This document shows, piece by piece, positions 21,706 to 31,490 of a DNA stretch of 64,000 nt. The position numbers and the translations under genes are program-made. The DNA is from Lachancea kluyveri NRRL Y-12651. Its lineage: Eukaryota; Ascomycota; Saccharomycetes; Saccharomycetales; Saccharomycetaceae. The notes beneath the pieces are model-generated. The model did no database searches and was not told where the DNA came from. It worked only from the letters and a program-made list of their open reading frames with translations. The DNA lies in NCBI GenBank assembly GCA_000149225.2, contig CM000690.1, positions 682,001-746,000 of the forward strand. The letters are read 5' to 3'. Every line of letters starts with the position of its first letter. The first letter of the stretch is position 1.

Positions 21706-22419
21706 ATGGTTAAAGCAGTTATCTTCACCGATTTCGATGGTACAGTCACCTGGCAAGATTCCAACGACTACTTGACGGACACGTTGGGTTTTGGTAAAGA
21801 GGAGAGATTAAAAGTGTTCGAAGGCGTTTTGGATGGCACCAAGAGCTTCAGAGATGGATTCTGGGCCATGTTGGAATCGATCAAGACTCCATTCCCAGAA
21901 TGTATTGAAATCTTGGAAGAAAAAATCCAATTGGACCCTGGCTTTAAGGACACCTTCAAGTGGGCTCAAGAAAACGGAGTTCCTATTGTTGTGATTTCGA
22001 GTGGTATGAAACCCATCATCAAGGCTCTATTGAGTAAAATGTTGGGACCTGACTCGGTTAACAAGATCGACATTATCTCGAACGAAGTCGAAGTTGATGC
22101 ACACGGTCAATGGAAGATTGTATACAGAGACGACTCCCCACACGGCCACGACAAATCTAAAAGTATCGAGGCTTACAAGAAGAAGTTCGAGGCAGAGGGC
22201 GGAAAGCCAGTGTATTTCTACTGTGGTGACGGTGTGAGTGACTTAAGTGCGGCCAAGGAATGTGACTTGTTGTTTGCAAAGAGGGGCAAGGACTTGGTCA
22301 CTTTTTGCAAGAGACAACAAGTTCCGTTCCATGAGTTTGACACCTTTGAAGATATCTTGGCAAGCATGAAGCAAGTGATGAACGGTGAAAAGACCGTCAA
22401 AGAGTTGATGGAAAACTAA
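21706..22419 (+). CDS. PYP1: HAD-superfamily polyol phosphatase Pyp1
   Basis: The 237-residue protein opens with the HAD motif I, FTDFDGT (residues 7-13), whose first Asp forms the phosphoaspartate. Motif II is VISSGMKP (about 98-105), and motifs III/IV lie around KSIEAYKK and FYCGDGVSDLSAAK (about 165-185). It closely resembles S. cerevisiae YNL010W (241 residues), described as a polyol phosphatase that removes phosphate from sugar alcohol phosphates. It lacks a targeting signal and should be cytosolic. Orientation and order relative to the CofD-like gene and IDP match S. cerevisiae chromosome XIV. Confidence 0.94.
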   Translation: MVKAVIFTDFDGTVTWQDSNDYLTDTLGFGKEERLKVFEGVLDGTKSFRDGFWAMLESIKTPFPECIEILEEKIQLDPGFKDTFKWAQENGVPIVVISSGMKPIIKALLSKMLGPDSVNKIDIISNEVEVDAHGQWKIVYRDDSPHGHDKSKSIEAYKKKFEAEGGKPVYFYCGDGVSDLSAAKECDLLFAKRGKDLVTFCKRQQVPFHEFDTFEDILASMKQVMNGEKTVKELMEN

Positions 22420-22656
22420 GCACATATGTTATTCGCTTTCCATCTCCTGTATGTACGTGCACACCTATACACAGTAGTATACCCATTATACAATATACAA
22501 TGATGGCAGATGCGTATAAGCATAGTAGTACATACGTTTATGTGCACAACACACGCATACGCACGTACACGCATATATATATATATATATACATGTGCAA
22601 AAGTACGCATTGACTATTCAAAAGGAAAAGAGAGAGAACCCATAAAAAACACTGAC

Positions 22657-22676
22657 CACGTGACACACCACGTGAC
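22657..22676 (-). promoter_or_regulatory. Two tandem CACGTG boxes
   Basis: CACGTGAC occurs at 22657-22664 and again at 22669-22676; on the minus strand both read GTCACGTG(G). These match the binding sequence of bHLH factors such as Cbf1 or Pho4. Which factor acts here cannot be read from sequence. Confidence 0.6.
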
Positions 22677-22736
22677 GCGTACAGTCCTCCGGGATTCCGC
22701 CACAATCCACTTTGCGCAGACTTTCTCCTGCTACCC

Positions 22737-22760
22737 CGGAAATCACTTCCCGGGGTCCCG
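22737..22760 (+). promoter_or_regulatory. Oleate response element (Oaf1/Pip2-type)
   Basis: CGGAAATCA, then 12 bases, then CCG, matches the published ORE consensus CGG-N3-TNA-N(9-12)-CCG in full. It lies 343 bp before the ATG of the NADP isocitrate dehydrogenase gene. Oaf1/Pip2 induce peroxisomal beta-oxidation genes, including S. cerevisiae IDP3, on fatty acids. Confidence 0.55.
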
Positions 22761-23102
22761 GGCGAAATACATAACCGACGTAGCCGCTGACGAAGCAGTA
22801 TCGAATTATCGGAGCTGAGATCGGACTCCTTGACTCAAGTGGCGGCCCTTGTCATTTACTCTTCAATTACACATATTTCCCATGTCGGCAGCGATCGCAG
22901 CGTGGGGAGCTTAAGGGCAAGAAACTCGGCCAGCCATCCCAGGAGGGAACCCCTTCTTTGTCCTCCCCTTTCCAAGACTCACGCACAGATGTATAAAAGG
23001 GAGACAGTCTAGAAAGCCATTACACATGTGTAGGCTCAACATCCTGGTAAGTACTTTTTCTAAATATTCATTCGTATTTTCATCATCACTATTACCATCA
23101 TC

Positions 23103-24338
23103 ATGACCAAGGTTCAAGTCTCTAATCCTATCGTCGAAATGGACGGTGACGAACAAACAAGAATTATCTGGCATTTAATCAGGGAAAAGTTGATTTTGCC
23201 GTTTTTAGATGTTGACTTGAAGTATTATGACTTGTCTATCGAAAACCGTGACGCCACCGATGACAAGGTCACCACAGAATCCGCAGAAGCTACTTTGAAG
23301 TATGGTGTTGCCGTCAAATGTGCTACTATTACCCCAGACGAGGCTCGTGTCGAAGAGTTCCACCTGAAAAAAATGTGGAAATCTCCAAACGGTACCATCA
23401 GGAATATCCTAGGCGGTACCGTGTTCCGTGAACCAATTGTCATCCCAAGGATTCCTCGGTTGGTTCCGCAATGGGAAAAACCAATCATAATTGGTAGACA
23501 TGCATTTGGTGATCAGTACAAAGCCACCGATGTGGTCATCCCAGGTGAGGGTGAGTTGAAATTGGTGTTCAAAAGCTCAGACGGAGGTGAAGACATTGAT
23601 CTAAAAGTATTCGATTTCCCAAAGCACGGTGGTGTGGCCATGGCAATGTATAACACCACTGAATCTATAACCGGTTTTGCAAAGGCAAGTTTCGAGCTTG
23701 CATTAGAACGTAAGCTTCCTCTGTATTCAACCACCAAAAACACCATCTTGAAGAGATACGATGGTAAGTTTAAGGATATCTTTGAATCGATGTATGCTTC
23801 CGACTATCAGGACAAGTTTGAAGTCATTGGTATTTGGTACGAGCATCGTTTGATCGACGATATGGTTGCTCAAATGTTGAAGTCTAAAGGTGGTTACATC
23901 ATTGCAATGAAAAACTATGACGGTGACGTCGAGAGTGATATTGTTGCACAGGGCTTTGGCTCTCTTGGCCTAATGTCATCTGTACTAGTAACTCCAGATG
24001 GTAAGACCTTTGAAAGTGAAGCTGCACACGGTACCGTCACCAGACACTATAGACAGCATCAGCAGGGCAAAGAGACTTCCACGAATTCTATTGCTTCAAT
24101 TTTCGCATGGTCCAGAGGTATCATTCAAAGAGGTAAAATTGATGAGACTCCAGAGGTTGTCAAATTTGGTCAATTGTTAGAAGATGCCACGACAAACACC
24201 GTCCAAGAAGACGGCATAATGACTAAAGACTTGGCTTTAATTTTGGGGAAGACGGATAGAGGCAGCTATGTCACCACTGAAGAGTTTATTGACGCTGTTG
24301 AAAAAAGATTGATCGCTGCGTTTCGTGACGAATTTTAA
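23103..24338 (+). CDS. IDP2: NADP-dependent isocitrate dehydrogenase, cytosolic type
   Basis: This 411-residue enzyme converts isocitrate to 2-oxoglutarate, producing NADPH. It contains the substrate region KSPNGTIRN (about 94-102), the metal-binding aspartates around [11 protein letters not shown] (about 260-270), and the NADP-binding stretch [13 protein letters not shown] (about 305-317). The start [15 protein letters not shown] has no mitochondrial presequence. The C-terminus ends FRDEF, without the PTS1 signal (-KL type) found on S. cerevisiae Idp3. By gene order this is the single counterpart of the S. cerevisiae pair IDP3 (YNL009W, peroxisomal) and IDP2 (YLR174W, cytosolic). By its termini and length it resembles Idp2. 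Confidence 0.95.
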   Translation: MTKVQVSNPIVEMDGDEQTRIIWHLIREKLILPFLDVDLKYYDLSIENRDATDDKVTTESAEATLKYGVAVKCATITPDEARVEEFHLKKMWKSPNGTIRNILGGTVFREPIVIPRIPRLVPQWEKPIIIGRHAFGDQYKATDVVIPGEGELKLVFKSSDGGEDIDLKVFDFPKHGGVAMAMYNTTESITGFAKASFELALERKLPLYSTTKNTILKRYDGKFKDIFESMYASDYQDKFEVIGIWYEHRLIDDMVAQMLKSKGGYIIAMKNYDGDVESDIVAQGFGSLGLMSSVLVTPDGKTFESEAAHGTVTRHYRQHQQGKETSTNSIASIFAWSRGIIQRGKIDETPEVVKFGQLLEDATTNTVQEDGIMTKDLALILGKTDRGSYVTTEEFIDAVEKRLIAAFRDEF

Positions 24339-25054
24339 AAGTAACCTGAGCAAACTATGAGATCTCTTTTTTTTTTTCTATTTCTTTCTTTCTTTCTTTC
24401 TTTCCTTCCTTCCTTCCTTCCTTCCTTCTGTCTCTTTTATAAAAACCTGGGGTGATAATGTCCTGAGGAAAGGAGAAAAACATATTCTTTTTTTTTTTTT
24501 TCCTTTTTCCTTACTTCTTCCGTTGTGCTTATTTATTCTTCTGGCGCGCATTCCTTTTATGCGATAAGTCATATTTGGTCCGGCACTCGCATAGCGGAGA
24601 ATGTATAATTCTTGGGCATTATCGATTTGAATTTAAATTCGAATTATTTTCCTCTCCTCTTTATTTTTTTCACTTTGGGTTTAGTCGAATTGGGCGCTCG
24701 AACTCTCGAGAGCCTCCATACTACGGCACACTTTGTGGCTTTTTTAGTCACCAGTTCACTGCTCATACCAAGAATGTCAGCGAAAAAGATCGTATATTAA
24801 TATTTAATATCTATCTACCCTTACATTCAAACAGTTTGAACTTTTTAATTCATGTCTGGTACATATGTTATAAAGAATATGATCAGTAATACACCTAAGA
24901 CAGTATTTTTGATTTTATACGCAAGACGGAATGGAAAAAAAACAAAAAAAAAAAAAAAAGACCAAATAAGATGAAGAGTAATAATCAAGCAAAATACATC
25001 ACATGGTCATTTCTCTAGGGTTGATAGTAAACCGAATCACATAAATAACCGATG
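24339..25054. other. IDP-solo LTR spacer with microsatellites
   Basis: This 716-bp space contains a (TTTC)n/(TTCC)n tract at 24381-24427, T runs at 24365-24377 and 24488-24500, and an A-rich run at about 24935-24959. A 104-codon plus-strand frame at 24575-24889 has no motif I recognise, and I do not call it a gene. Confidence 0.6.
24381..24427 (+). repeat. (TTTC)n/(TTCC)n microsatellite
   Basis: Tandem tetranucleotides TTTC change to TTCC within one tract just after the IDP stop codon. This is a pure pyrimidine strand, a typical slippage-prone simple repeat. Confidence 0.9.
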
Positions 25055-25398
25055 ATAACTGTTGGAACAAAATACAACTATCGACCATCGACTAGTATTC
25101 GTGTTACTAGTATATTATCATACACGGTGTTATAAGGTGACATAAAGAGTGAGAAACAGTCATCTAAATTAGTGAAAGCTGAAACGCAAGGATTGATAAT
25201 GTAATAGGATAATGAACTAAACCATATAAAAGGAAAGAGAATATATGAATAATTGTATGTAGAATTATCGACTCTCTTTTCTGGATTCCTAGAAAGGTGA
25301 GGAGAACTTCTAGTACAACCATATACCAAATTATTATAGCCTTAACCAAAAAATGGAATCTCAACAATTGTCCCAATATTCACCTATTTCTCAATAAC
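25055..25398 (+). mobile_element. Solo LTR of the Ty1-like family with 5-bp target duplication
   Basis: The LTR runs from TGTTGGAA at 25060 to TTTCTCA at 25393 (334 bp). It is flanked by ATAAC at 25055-25059 and 25394-25398, a perfect 5-bp target-site duplication. Its sequence is close to the LTR at 2927-3248, including the internal GAG start codon (25352). Solo LTRs form by recombination between the two LTRs of a full element. It sits about 200 bp upstream of tRNA-Gly, the usual Ty1 integration zone next to Pol III genes. Confidence 0.95.
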
Positions 25399-25594
25399 CA
25401 AGAACAGGAGATCAGTTGGCTGAAGACTAGAAGGTATAAATAGAGCTCGAAGATTCATCAGAGAGATATCACGAATATAGATATAACAAGGCACATCCGA
25501 AGAAGTAAATGTGAAAAATTAGAACAAAGGCATGAGATGTTAGCTGTGTGGTTAATTAAAGGTCTTGCAACTTGAAAAGTTATCAAATTACTGA

Positions 25595-25665
25595 GCGCAA
25601 GTGGTTTAGTGGTAAAATCCAACGTTGCCATCGTTGGGCCCCCGGTTCGATTCCGGGCTTGCGCA
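25595..25665 (+). tRNA. tRNA-Gly(GCC)
   Basis: This 71-nt gene reads GCGCAAG...CTTGCGC with a full acceptor stem, A box GTGGTTTAGTGGT, anticodon GCC at 25627-25629, and B box GGTTCGATTCC. It appears identical to S. cerevisiae tRNA-Gly(GCC). A T-rich terminator follows at 25666-25675. There is no intron and no encoded CCA. Confidence 0.98.
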
Positions 25666-26225
25666 TTTATTTTTTGAAAAGCTTGTGATGCGGATACATC
25701 AAATACCATGAGCAAGATTTACTTTCCAACCTCTAGTATTACATATTAGTCTGTCGACTTTGTGTTTGTTTTACTGTGTTCAGTTCCACCTTTGTTTTAA
25801 ATACGGCTACATCGAACGCTCGCGACTTGTAGTAGGTAAATTCCAGACGTAGATGCAAAAGTTTGGTAATGGAACAAGATGCAATGTGTCAAACTCATCA
25901 CCTGCAAATCTTGGGTTCTTTTGATAGGTCTATTTTGCGTTGGACTCAGAATGTTTACATTGTTACTAATGAACGCTACTCACTTTCTACGTGTTTTTTT
26001 TTGTTTTTTGTTTTTTGTTTTTGGTCACCGGCCCGGTTTAGGCATCTGTTGATTCATGAAAAAAAAGGAAAAAAATTTTTGTGTAGGATGGACGGAACCT
26101 TGACTCACTCACCGACGCATAATTTCTTGTAATCAAAACATAGATATATACTCTCTCTATTTTTTTATTCTTTTTTTTTTTTTTGATTCCTCACTTGTTC
26201 TTTTCACAGACCAAGGAATAAAGAA
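25666..26225. other. tRNA-Gly-ILV6 intergenic region, ILV6 promoter
   Basis: This 560-bp space has no supported gene (the 89-codon frame at 25863-26132 has no motif). It contains T/G-rich tracts (about 25998-26022), a CCGG-C-CCGG near-palindrome (26028-26036), a perfect Gcn4 site (26101-26107) and T runs before ILV6. Confidence 0.6.
26101..26107 (+). promoter_or_regulatory. Gcn4 binding site upstream of ILV6
   Basis: TGACTCA is the consensus site of Gcn4, the general amino-acid control activator. It lies 119 bp before the ILV6 ATG, consistent with the gene's role in branched-chain amino-acid synthesis. Confidence 0.65.
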
Positions 26226-27122
26226 ATGATCAGAACATTGCTGAGCCGTACAGCCAGAAGATCTCTGGTTCGTTACAACTCTTCTTCAACCTCTGCTCTG
26301 GCATATAAACAATTGCACAGAAACAAGACCAGACCCCCTCTACCAACTTTGGAAACACCATCGTGGAGTGCTAACAGTGCTGTCTCTTCCATTTTGTATG
26401 AAACCCCAACTCCCTCTCGCGAACCAAGAAAGCAACACGTTTTGAACTGTTTGGTTCAGAATGAACCTGGTGTTCTATCTTTGGTCAGTGGTACCCTAGC
26501 TGCAAGAGGTTTTAATATCGATTCTTTGGTTGTCTGTAACACCGAAGTTGAAGATTTGAGTAGAATGACCATCGTCTTGCAAGGTCAAGACGGCGTTATT
26601 GAACAAGCCAGAAGACAAATCGAAGACTTGGTCCCAGTTTACGCCGTATTGGACTACTCTAACTCCGAAATAATCAGGAGAGAATTGGTCTTGGCCCGTG
26701 TCTCTTTGTTGGGTGCGGAATACTTTGAAGATTTAATTCATCATCATGAACAGACCACGTCTGGTGGTCTTGAAGAAGAAATGGTTGATGAGATCAGAAA
26801 TAAACGGTTCCACCCAAAGAACTTGCCACTGAGTGAAGTCCTAAGACTAAAGTATGAACATTTGAATGACATCACTGGATTGGCTAAGAATTTTGGCGGT
26901 AGAGTCGTTGACATTAGTGAAACTAACTGTGTCGTGGAATTGAGTGCTAAGCCATCTCGTATCTCTGCATTTTTGGCATTGATTGAACCATTCGGTGTCT
27001 TGGAGGTTGCCAGGAGTGGTATGATGGCTCTTCCAAGAACTCCTTTGCAGAAGTCATCTGAAGAAGACACTGAAGGTAAGATCAATGATATTGTTGATAT
27101 CTCTCAATTACCACCAGGTTAA
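26226..27122 (+). CDS. ILV6: Acetolactate synthase regulatory subunit
   Basis: The 298-residue protein has a basic, Ser/Arg-rich mitochondrial presequence (MIRTLLSRTARRSLVRYNSSS). An ACT domain follows, beginning KQHVLNCLVQNEPGVLSLVSG (about 68-88), then a C-terminal regulatory half with LSEVLRLKYEHLNDITGLAK. Ilv6 binds the catalytic subunit Ilv2 in mitochondria, activates it, and makes it sensitive to valine feedback in the first common step of isoleucine, leucine and valine synthesis. S. cerevisiae Ilv6 has 309 residues (YCL009C). The upstream Gcn4 site fits known control. LEU2, in the same pathway, lies 15 kb away; they are not co-transcribed. Confidence 0.97.
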   Translation: MIRTLLSRTARRSLVRYNSSSTSALAYKQLHRNKTRPPLPTLETPSWSANSAVSSILYETPTPSREPRKQHVLNCLVQNEPGVLSLVSGTLAARGFNIDSLVVCNTEVEDLSRMTIVLQGQDGVIEQARRQIEDLVPVYAVLDYSNSEIIRRELVLARVSLLGAEYFEDLIHHHEQTTSGGLEEEMVDEIRNKRFHPKNLPLSEVLRLKYEHLNDITGLAKNFGGRVVDISETNCVVELSAKPSRISAFLALIEPFGVLEVARSGMMALPRTPLQKSSEEDTEGKINDIVDISQLPPG

Positions 27123-27371
27123 CCGATCGAGTTTGGAACTCGGGTCACATGCTTGGCATTTTCCATTTATTTTTTTTCTACCCTTACGCAGAGATTGAGT
27201 ATGTTTCGTATGTATACCTCTTGAGAAACTACTGGTAGTGAGACTCTCCAAAAAAAAAAATAAATGGAAAAGTATGAGGCCTTTCTTTTTTATGATTGTT
27301 TATTTTCATTCTTATTTACACATTATGTACAGGATATGATTGTGAATTATATGAGAGGGCAAAAATGTGTT

Positions 27372-28490
27372 TTAAAGTTTGCTCAAAAATGCATCTTTGG
27401 TCCTTGGAATAGTCTCAATTTGACCCTTTTCATAGTTGTAACGTCTTGATACAAAAGTCTTTTTGGAAATCTTTTCTGCCACTGCTTCTGTCTCTGGTTT
27501 GACTGGTTTCAAAAATCTTCTTCTCAAGTGAACTTCTTCGGATTTTGTCAAAAAATCTTTAGCGTCAGAAAATAATTGGCTCACTATTTTTTTGTCTTTC
27601 TTGGAAGAAATAGACATGCCTTCTAAATCCTTTACGAGCTTTGCCTTGTATTTTTGTTTTTCTTCAGCTGGGACGAATCTGGTCAAACTTAGTTTATTAT
27701 TGAAAGAGGTGGATGAGTTTAGCTTTTCAACGGTTGAAACCAATTCTGTTAGCGTGGAATCGAGTTTTTCCTTTTCCCAGGACTCTCTCTTGGCTTGTAG
27801 TTTAAGCTCTTCCTCCAAGTAGTACTTGGAGTTAAACTGGGCGTCTTGTAAGGTAAACCCATTTTTCAAGCATGATCTTAAACGTAACAAATAGTCGGTG
27901 GCCAATTTCATTTGTTCGCCCTCAATTGACAGCTGTAAGCGTTCATTTAGAGTCTTGGCGAACTCAGTACGCATTTCTTTACGTCTGTTTTCACGGTCGC
28001 GGATGCCTTGGACAATTTCATCCTTTGTTAAGTATTGCTTTCTACTCAGTACTTGTTCTTCCTTTCCAGCAGCAACAGGATCGGTGATCAGTTGATGACC
28101 AAATCTCCTAACACGAGGCTCAAAGTGTGGAGTTGGCAACTTTAATTCTGCTGATAGTGCAACGCCAATAAATTTCCTCTTTGGATGAAATGGATCCAAA
28201 TAGTAGCGAACAAACCCTGGCTCCAGCGCAAATATGGTATGATCTTTACCAATCCCAACATTCTCACCAGGGAAGAACTTAGTACCACGTTGCCTCATGA
28301 TTATTTCACCAGGTTTTACCCCCTGGCCTTCATACTTTTTGGGGCCCAAACGACGGCCAGCAGAATCCTTCATTGATGTTCTAGAGCCCGCAGCTTTCTT
28401 GGTAGCGGTACGTACCTGTGTAACAATGAAGGGAAGCAAAGAGTTGAGGCTGCCGCTTCTTATAGTGCTGAAGTTTTTCCAAAGAGACAT
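27372..28490 (-). CDS. MRP7: Mitochondrial large-subunit ribosomal protein bL27m (Mrp7)
   Basis: With the start at 28490 ([13 protein letters not shown]) the protein has 372 residues and a basic mitochondrial presequence. An ATG at 28532 would add 14 residues and is less likely. The bacterial L27 core follows at about 30-110: [20 protein letters not shown] and [20 protein letters not shown] long fungal-specific, lysine-rich C-terminal extension makes up the rest, as in S. cerevisiae Mrp7 (YNL005C, 371 residues). It works near the peptidyl-transferase centre of the mitochondrial ribosome. It converges with ILV6 and diverges from SGF29. Confidence 0.94.
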   Translation of the reverse strand: MSLWKNFSTIRSGSLNSLLPFIVTQVRTATKKAAGSRTSMKDSAGRRLGPKKYEGQGVKPGEIIMRQRGTKFFPGENVGIGKDHTIFALEPGFVRYYLDPFHPKRKFIGVALSAELKLPTPHFEPRVRRFGHQLITDPVAAGKEEQVLSRKQYLTKDEIVQGIRDRENRRKEMRTEFAKTLNERLQLSIEGEQMKLATDYLLRLRSCLKNGFTLQDAQFNSKYYLEEELKLQAKRESWEKEKLDSTLTELVSTVEKLNSSTSFNNKLSLTRFVPAEEKQKYKAKLVKDLEGMSISSKKDKKIVSQLFSDAKDFLTKSEEVHLRRRFLKPVKPETEAVAEKISKKTFVSRRYNYEKGQIETIPRTKDAFLSKL

Positions 28491-28735
28491 GGCTGTATGT
28501 GCTTTCCTTGACATTTCTTGGAGAATACACAACGTTTATTATCTTATTCACTTCTCTACATGTTGGAAAATTTTTCGACTGGTCTAAATAATGTCCGGGT
28601 AATTAATAATTTTTAAAAAAAAAAACCCAATTCGAATTGGTAAAACCCTCAACACAATCGCCATTCTTGACATAAATCAAAATAGTGATAAGGGTATTGA
28701 TCTGGGAAACGACAATAAAAACAAGAACAACGACA

Positions 28736-29479
28736 ATGGATGGGCAATGGGATGTGGTAATCTCTTCTTTACAGGTTATATATAATTCGAATGAAACAAC
28801 TAGTTTTGATGACGATCTAAACGCGAAAAGGATTAACTTTCATAGTCTGTCTCGCGAACAACTGCAGGCACAGTTAGAATACTTTCAAGAGCACAAAGAA
28901 AACATCATCAAAGCAAGACAACTGATAAATACCGCCAAAGAAAATCTGGATACTGTAATAAAACACGTCAGCGAAAACTCCGATGGAGTTCCATCCGAAC
29001 CACAGGAGGAAACGCGCGCGGGCAGATCTTTCTGGACTAGCCCGTATAACCCTAGTGACCCCATTCTACTTGGTTCTGAAGTAGCTTACAAACCGAGAAA
29101 GAGTGGTGATGGTGAGTGGATTCAGTGTGAAGTTATTAAGATTTCCACAGACGGTACCAGGTTTGAGGTTCGGGACCCAGAACCGGACGAATTTGGCAAC
29201 ACTGGGCAGGTCTTTAAGTGCAATTGGAAGGATATCATTTTGATTCCTCCCAAGGACGCACCGAAACATATTACTCCAAACTATCCTCCTGGAACTAAAG
29301 TGTTGGCTAGGTATCCAGAAACCACAACGTTTTATCCAGCAGTAGTCATTGGAAACAAGAGAGACGGTACTTGCAGGATGAGATTTGATGGTGAAGAAGA
29401 GGTGGACAAGGAAACAGATGTCATCAGAAGACTGGTACTGCCCTCCCCCACACAAGGCAGTAGTAAAACTCACCGTTAA
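28736..29479 (+). CDS. SGF29: SAGA/SLIK complex subunit Sgf29
   Basis: The ATG at 28736 gives a 247-residue protein starting MDGQWDVVISSLQVIYN, matching the S. cerevisiae start; the in-frame frame upstream (from 28685) lacks conservation. The N-terminal half is a predicted coiled coil. The C-terminal half (about 105-240) is the SGF29 tandem Tudor domain, with aromatic-cage-type residues in VAYKPRKSGDGEWIQCEVI and YPETTTFYPAVVIG. Sgf29 reads histone H3 di- and trimethylated at Lys4 and brings the Gcn5 acetyltransferase module to promoters. Order next to GBP2 and ILV6 matches YCL010C. Confidence 0.94.
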   Translation: MDGQWDVVISSLQVIYNSNETTSFDDDLNAKRINFHSLSREQLQAQLEYFQEHKENIIKARQLINTAKENLDTVIKHVSENSDGVPSEPQEETRAGRSFWTSPYNPSDPILLGSEVAYKPRKSGDGEWIQCEVIKISTDGTRFEVRDPEPDEFGNTGQVFKCNWKDIILIPPKDAPKHITPNYPPGTKVLARYPETTTFYPAVVIGNKRDGTCRMRFDGEEEVDKETDVIRRLVLPSPTQGSSKTHR

Positions 29480-29662
29480 TTCACTACCCCTAAGCTTTTT
29501 TATGTCTTCCTTCTTGATTTACCTCGTGTTTTCGTGACATGTGATACATGCAAATGGCCCCTACGTGGCAAAAATTTTCATAAGCCATCCAAACCATTCC
29601 CATTGAATAGGGACGATATCCTCAAGGGAACAAGAAGGACCCATAAAGTGTTAATTCAATCA

Positions 29663-31308
29663 ATGTCAGACTACCCATTAGATTCCGGATACGTAAGTTG
29701 AATTACTGATCTATGCCCTCTTTTTTTCTCCTATTGACCTTTCGCAAGCAAGCCTTCTGGATGAAAAAAATGCAGCAATTTTCACTATCGGTATGTCCTA
29801 GGAAATAGCCCCAAGTTACGCGAACAGATCTAAAACCTGAGCTTTGTTTCTTTGTTTTATTCTATTTTTCGGAGTAACTTCCTTCTTGAGGCCCTTATAT
29901 TCCTTTCTCAAATATGGTTACATGCTTTTTTATGTTCGATGAATGGTTGCTGCTGGAATGTTATTTTTCGGTGGACGCTTTACTAATAAATATCCTTGAA
30001 TATCAGGACAATAGGAATAACGATCGCTCAAGATCACGCTCTAGATCCCCAATTCGTCGCCGCCGTATGAGTGACAACCTTAACCACAACGACAGAAGAG
30101 GAGACCGTCGTGGCGGTTTTGGTAGACGAGAAGATCGTCGTGGTTACGACGGAAGGAGCGATAGGGGAGGCTATGGTGGCAGACGTGAGAGAGGAGGTTT
30201 TGGTAGGAGAAGAGGAGACCGCGGTGGATATGGTGGTAGAGGCTATGAACGTGGATATAGCCGCGGATATGGTGGTCCACCAAGAGGAGGCATTAGAGAG
30301 AGTGTGAGAGATGATGTGAGAGATGGTGTGAGAGGACCAAGATTGGCAAGAGAGCTAGACAGCACTTACGAAGAAAAGATGAACAGGAATTACAGCAATA
30401 GCATTTTTGTTGGTAACTTAACTTACGATTGTCAACCTGAAGATTTAAAGGAATACTTTTCACAGATTGGTGAAGTGGTTCGTGCGGACATCATTACATC
30501 TCGTGGTCATCATAGGGGCATGGGTACTGTTGAATTTACTAATGCGGATGATGTCGATGAGGCCATTCGTAGGTTTGATGGTTCCACGCTTTTGGACCGT
30601 GAAATTTTTGTCAGACAAGACAACCCGCCCCCAGAAAGCATGAGAGCACCACCAAGAGAGAGGAGACCGAGAATCCAAGCTTCTGCTCCAGGTTACGAGG
30701 TTTTTATTGCAAACTTGCCTTATTCTGTTAACTGGCAAGCCTTAAAGGATATGTTTAAGGAATGCGGTGACGTTCTACGTGCTGATGTCAAGTTGGATCG
30801 TGACGGCTATTCTAGAGGTTATGGTGTTGTTTACTATAAAACCAAGGAGGAAGTCCAGGTTGCAATTGAAAGATATAACGGTTACGAACTAGAGGGAAGA
30901 GTTTTAGACGTCCATGAAGGTAAATTGGGGCCCGCTTCTGAACATCAGCAGCAACAAGAACAGTTCCAACCACAAGATGATGAACCTGTATTGGATTTTG
31001 CGCCCCAGATCCATGAAAGCCTAAATACCGAATTTACCGAGATGGCAACTGGTGGAGGTGACCAAAGCTCTACGATTTTTGTAGACAACTTGCCATGGTC
31101 TACCGCCCAAAGCGATTTGTTCGATCTGTTTGAAACTATTGGTAAAGTTAATAGGGCAGAATTGAAGTTCGCTTATAACGGCAAGCCGTCTGGCGCAGCA
31201 GTGGTCGAATATGACAACCCTGCTGACGCGGAGGTTTGCATTAGCAGACTGAATAGTTACAACTACGGTGGTCGTGATTTGGACATCAGCTATGTCAGTT
31301 ACCAATGA
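29663..31308 (+). CDS. GBP2/HRB1: Gbp2/Hrb1 poly(A)+ RNA-binding shuttling protein, two exons
   Basis: The CDS joins 29663-29692 and 30007-31308, giving 443 residues. Exon 1 encodes MSDYPLDSGY; exon 2 continues DNRNNDRSRSRSRSPIRRR. Reading back unspliced from 30007 gives a hydrophobic, intron-derived sequence, so splicing is well supported. After the SR/RGG-rich N-terminus come three RRMs: NSIFVGNLTYD (about 128), YEVFIANLPYS (about 235) and STIFVDNLPWS (about 366). The linkers are Gln- and Asp-rich. Gbp2 and Hrb1 load onto mRNA with the THO/TREX complex and act in nuclear export and quality control of spliced transcripts. S. cerevisiae HRB1 (YNL004W) also has a 5' intron, GBP2 (YCL011C) does not; this single gene keeps the HRB1-like structure and ARELDSTYEEK linker. 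Confidence 0.92.
29693..30006 (+). other. GBP2/HRB1 intron
   Basis: This 314-nt intron begins GTAAGT, has a TACTAAT branch-point variant at 29981-29987 and ends TATCAG. It is phase 0. Both donor and branch site differ by one base from the yeast consensus (GTATGT, TACTAAC). Confidence 0.85.
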
Positions 31309-31490
31309 CTTTGGAAAATCACACAGTAAAAAGTTTTTCAATATGTACAATTATATAATAACTACAATCAAGAATTAAAAGGAAGGTGGTTAGTAAAATC
31401 ACTCACATGGCTTTTATACATGCTCGTCGTAGGTGATCTTTGCTCGCCACGTCCTTAATTCATAACCCCGTCCTTTTTACTCTTGAAGAA

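Larger units (their letters stand above)
22420..23102. other. PYP1-IDP intergenic region, IDP promoter
   Basis: This 683-bp space holds no gene. It contains a (TA)n microsatellite (about 22573-22591), two tandem CACGTGAC boxes (22657-22676), and a GC-rich block with an oleate-response-type element (22737-22760). A TATA-like TATAAAAGG lies at about 22991-22999. Confidence 0.7.

Noticed and set aside
24575-24889. 104-codon plus-strand frame between IDP and the solo LTR
   Set aside because: No domain, no conserved neighbour position and AT-rich composition; probably random.
29914-30006. GBP2/HRB1 start at the ATG at 29914
   Set aside because: This extension is hydrophobic and lies inside an intron; the spliced start at 29663 gives the conserved N-terminus.
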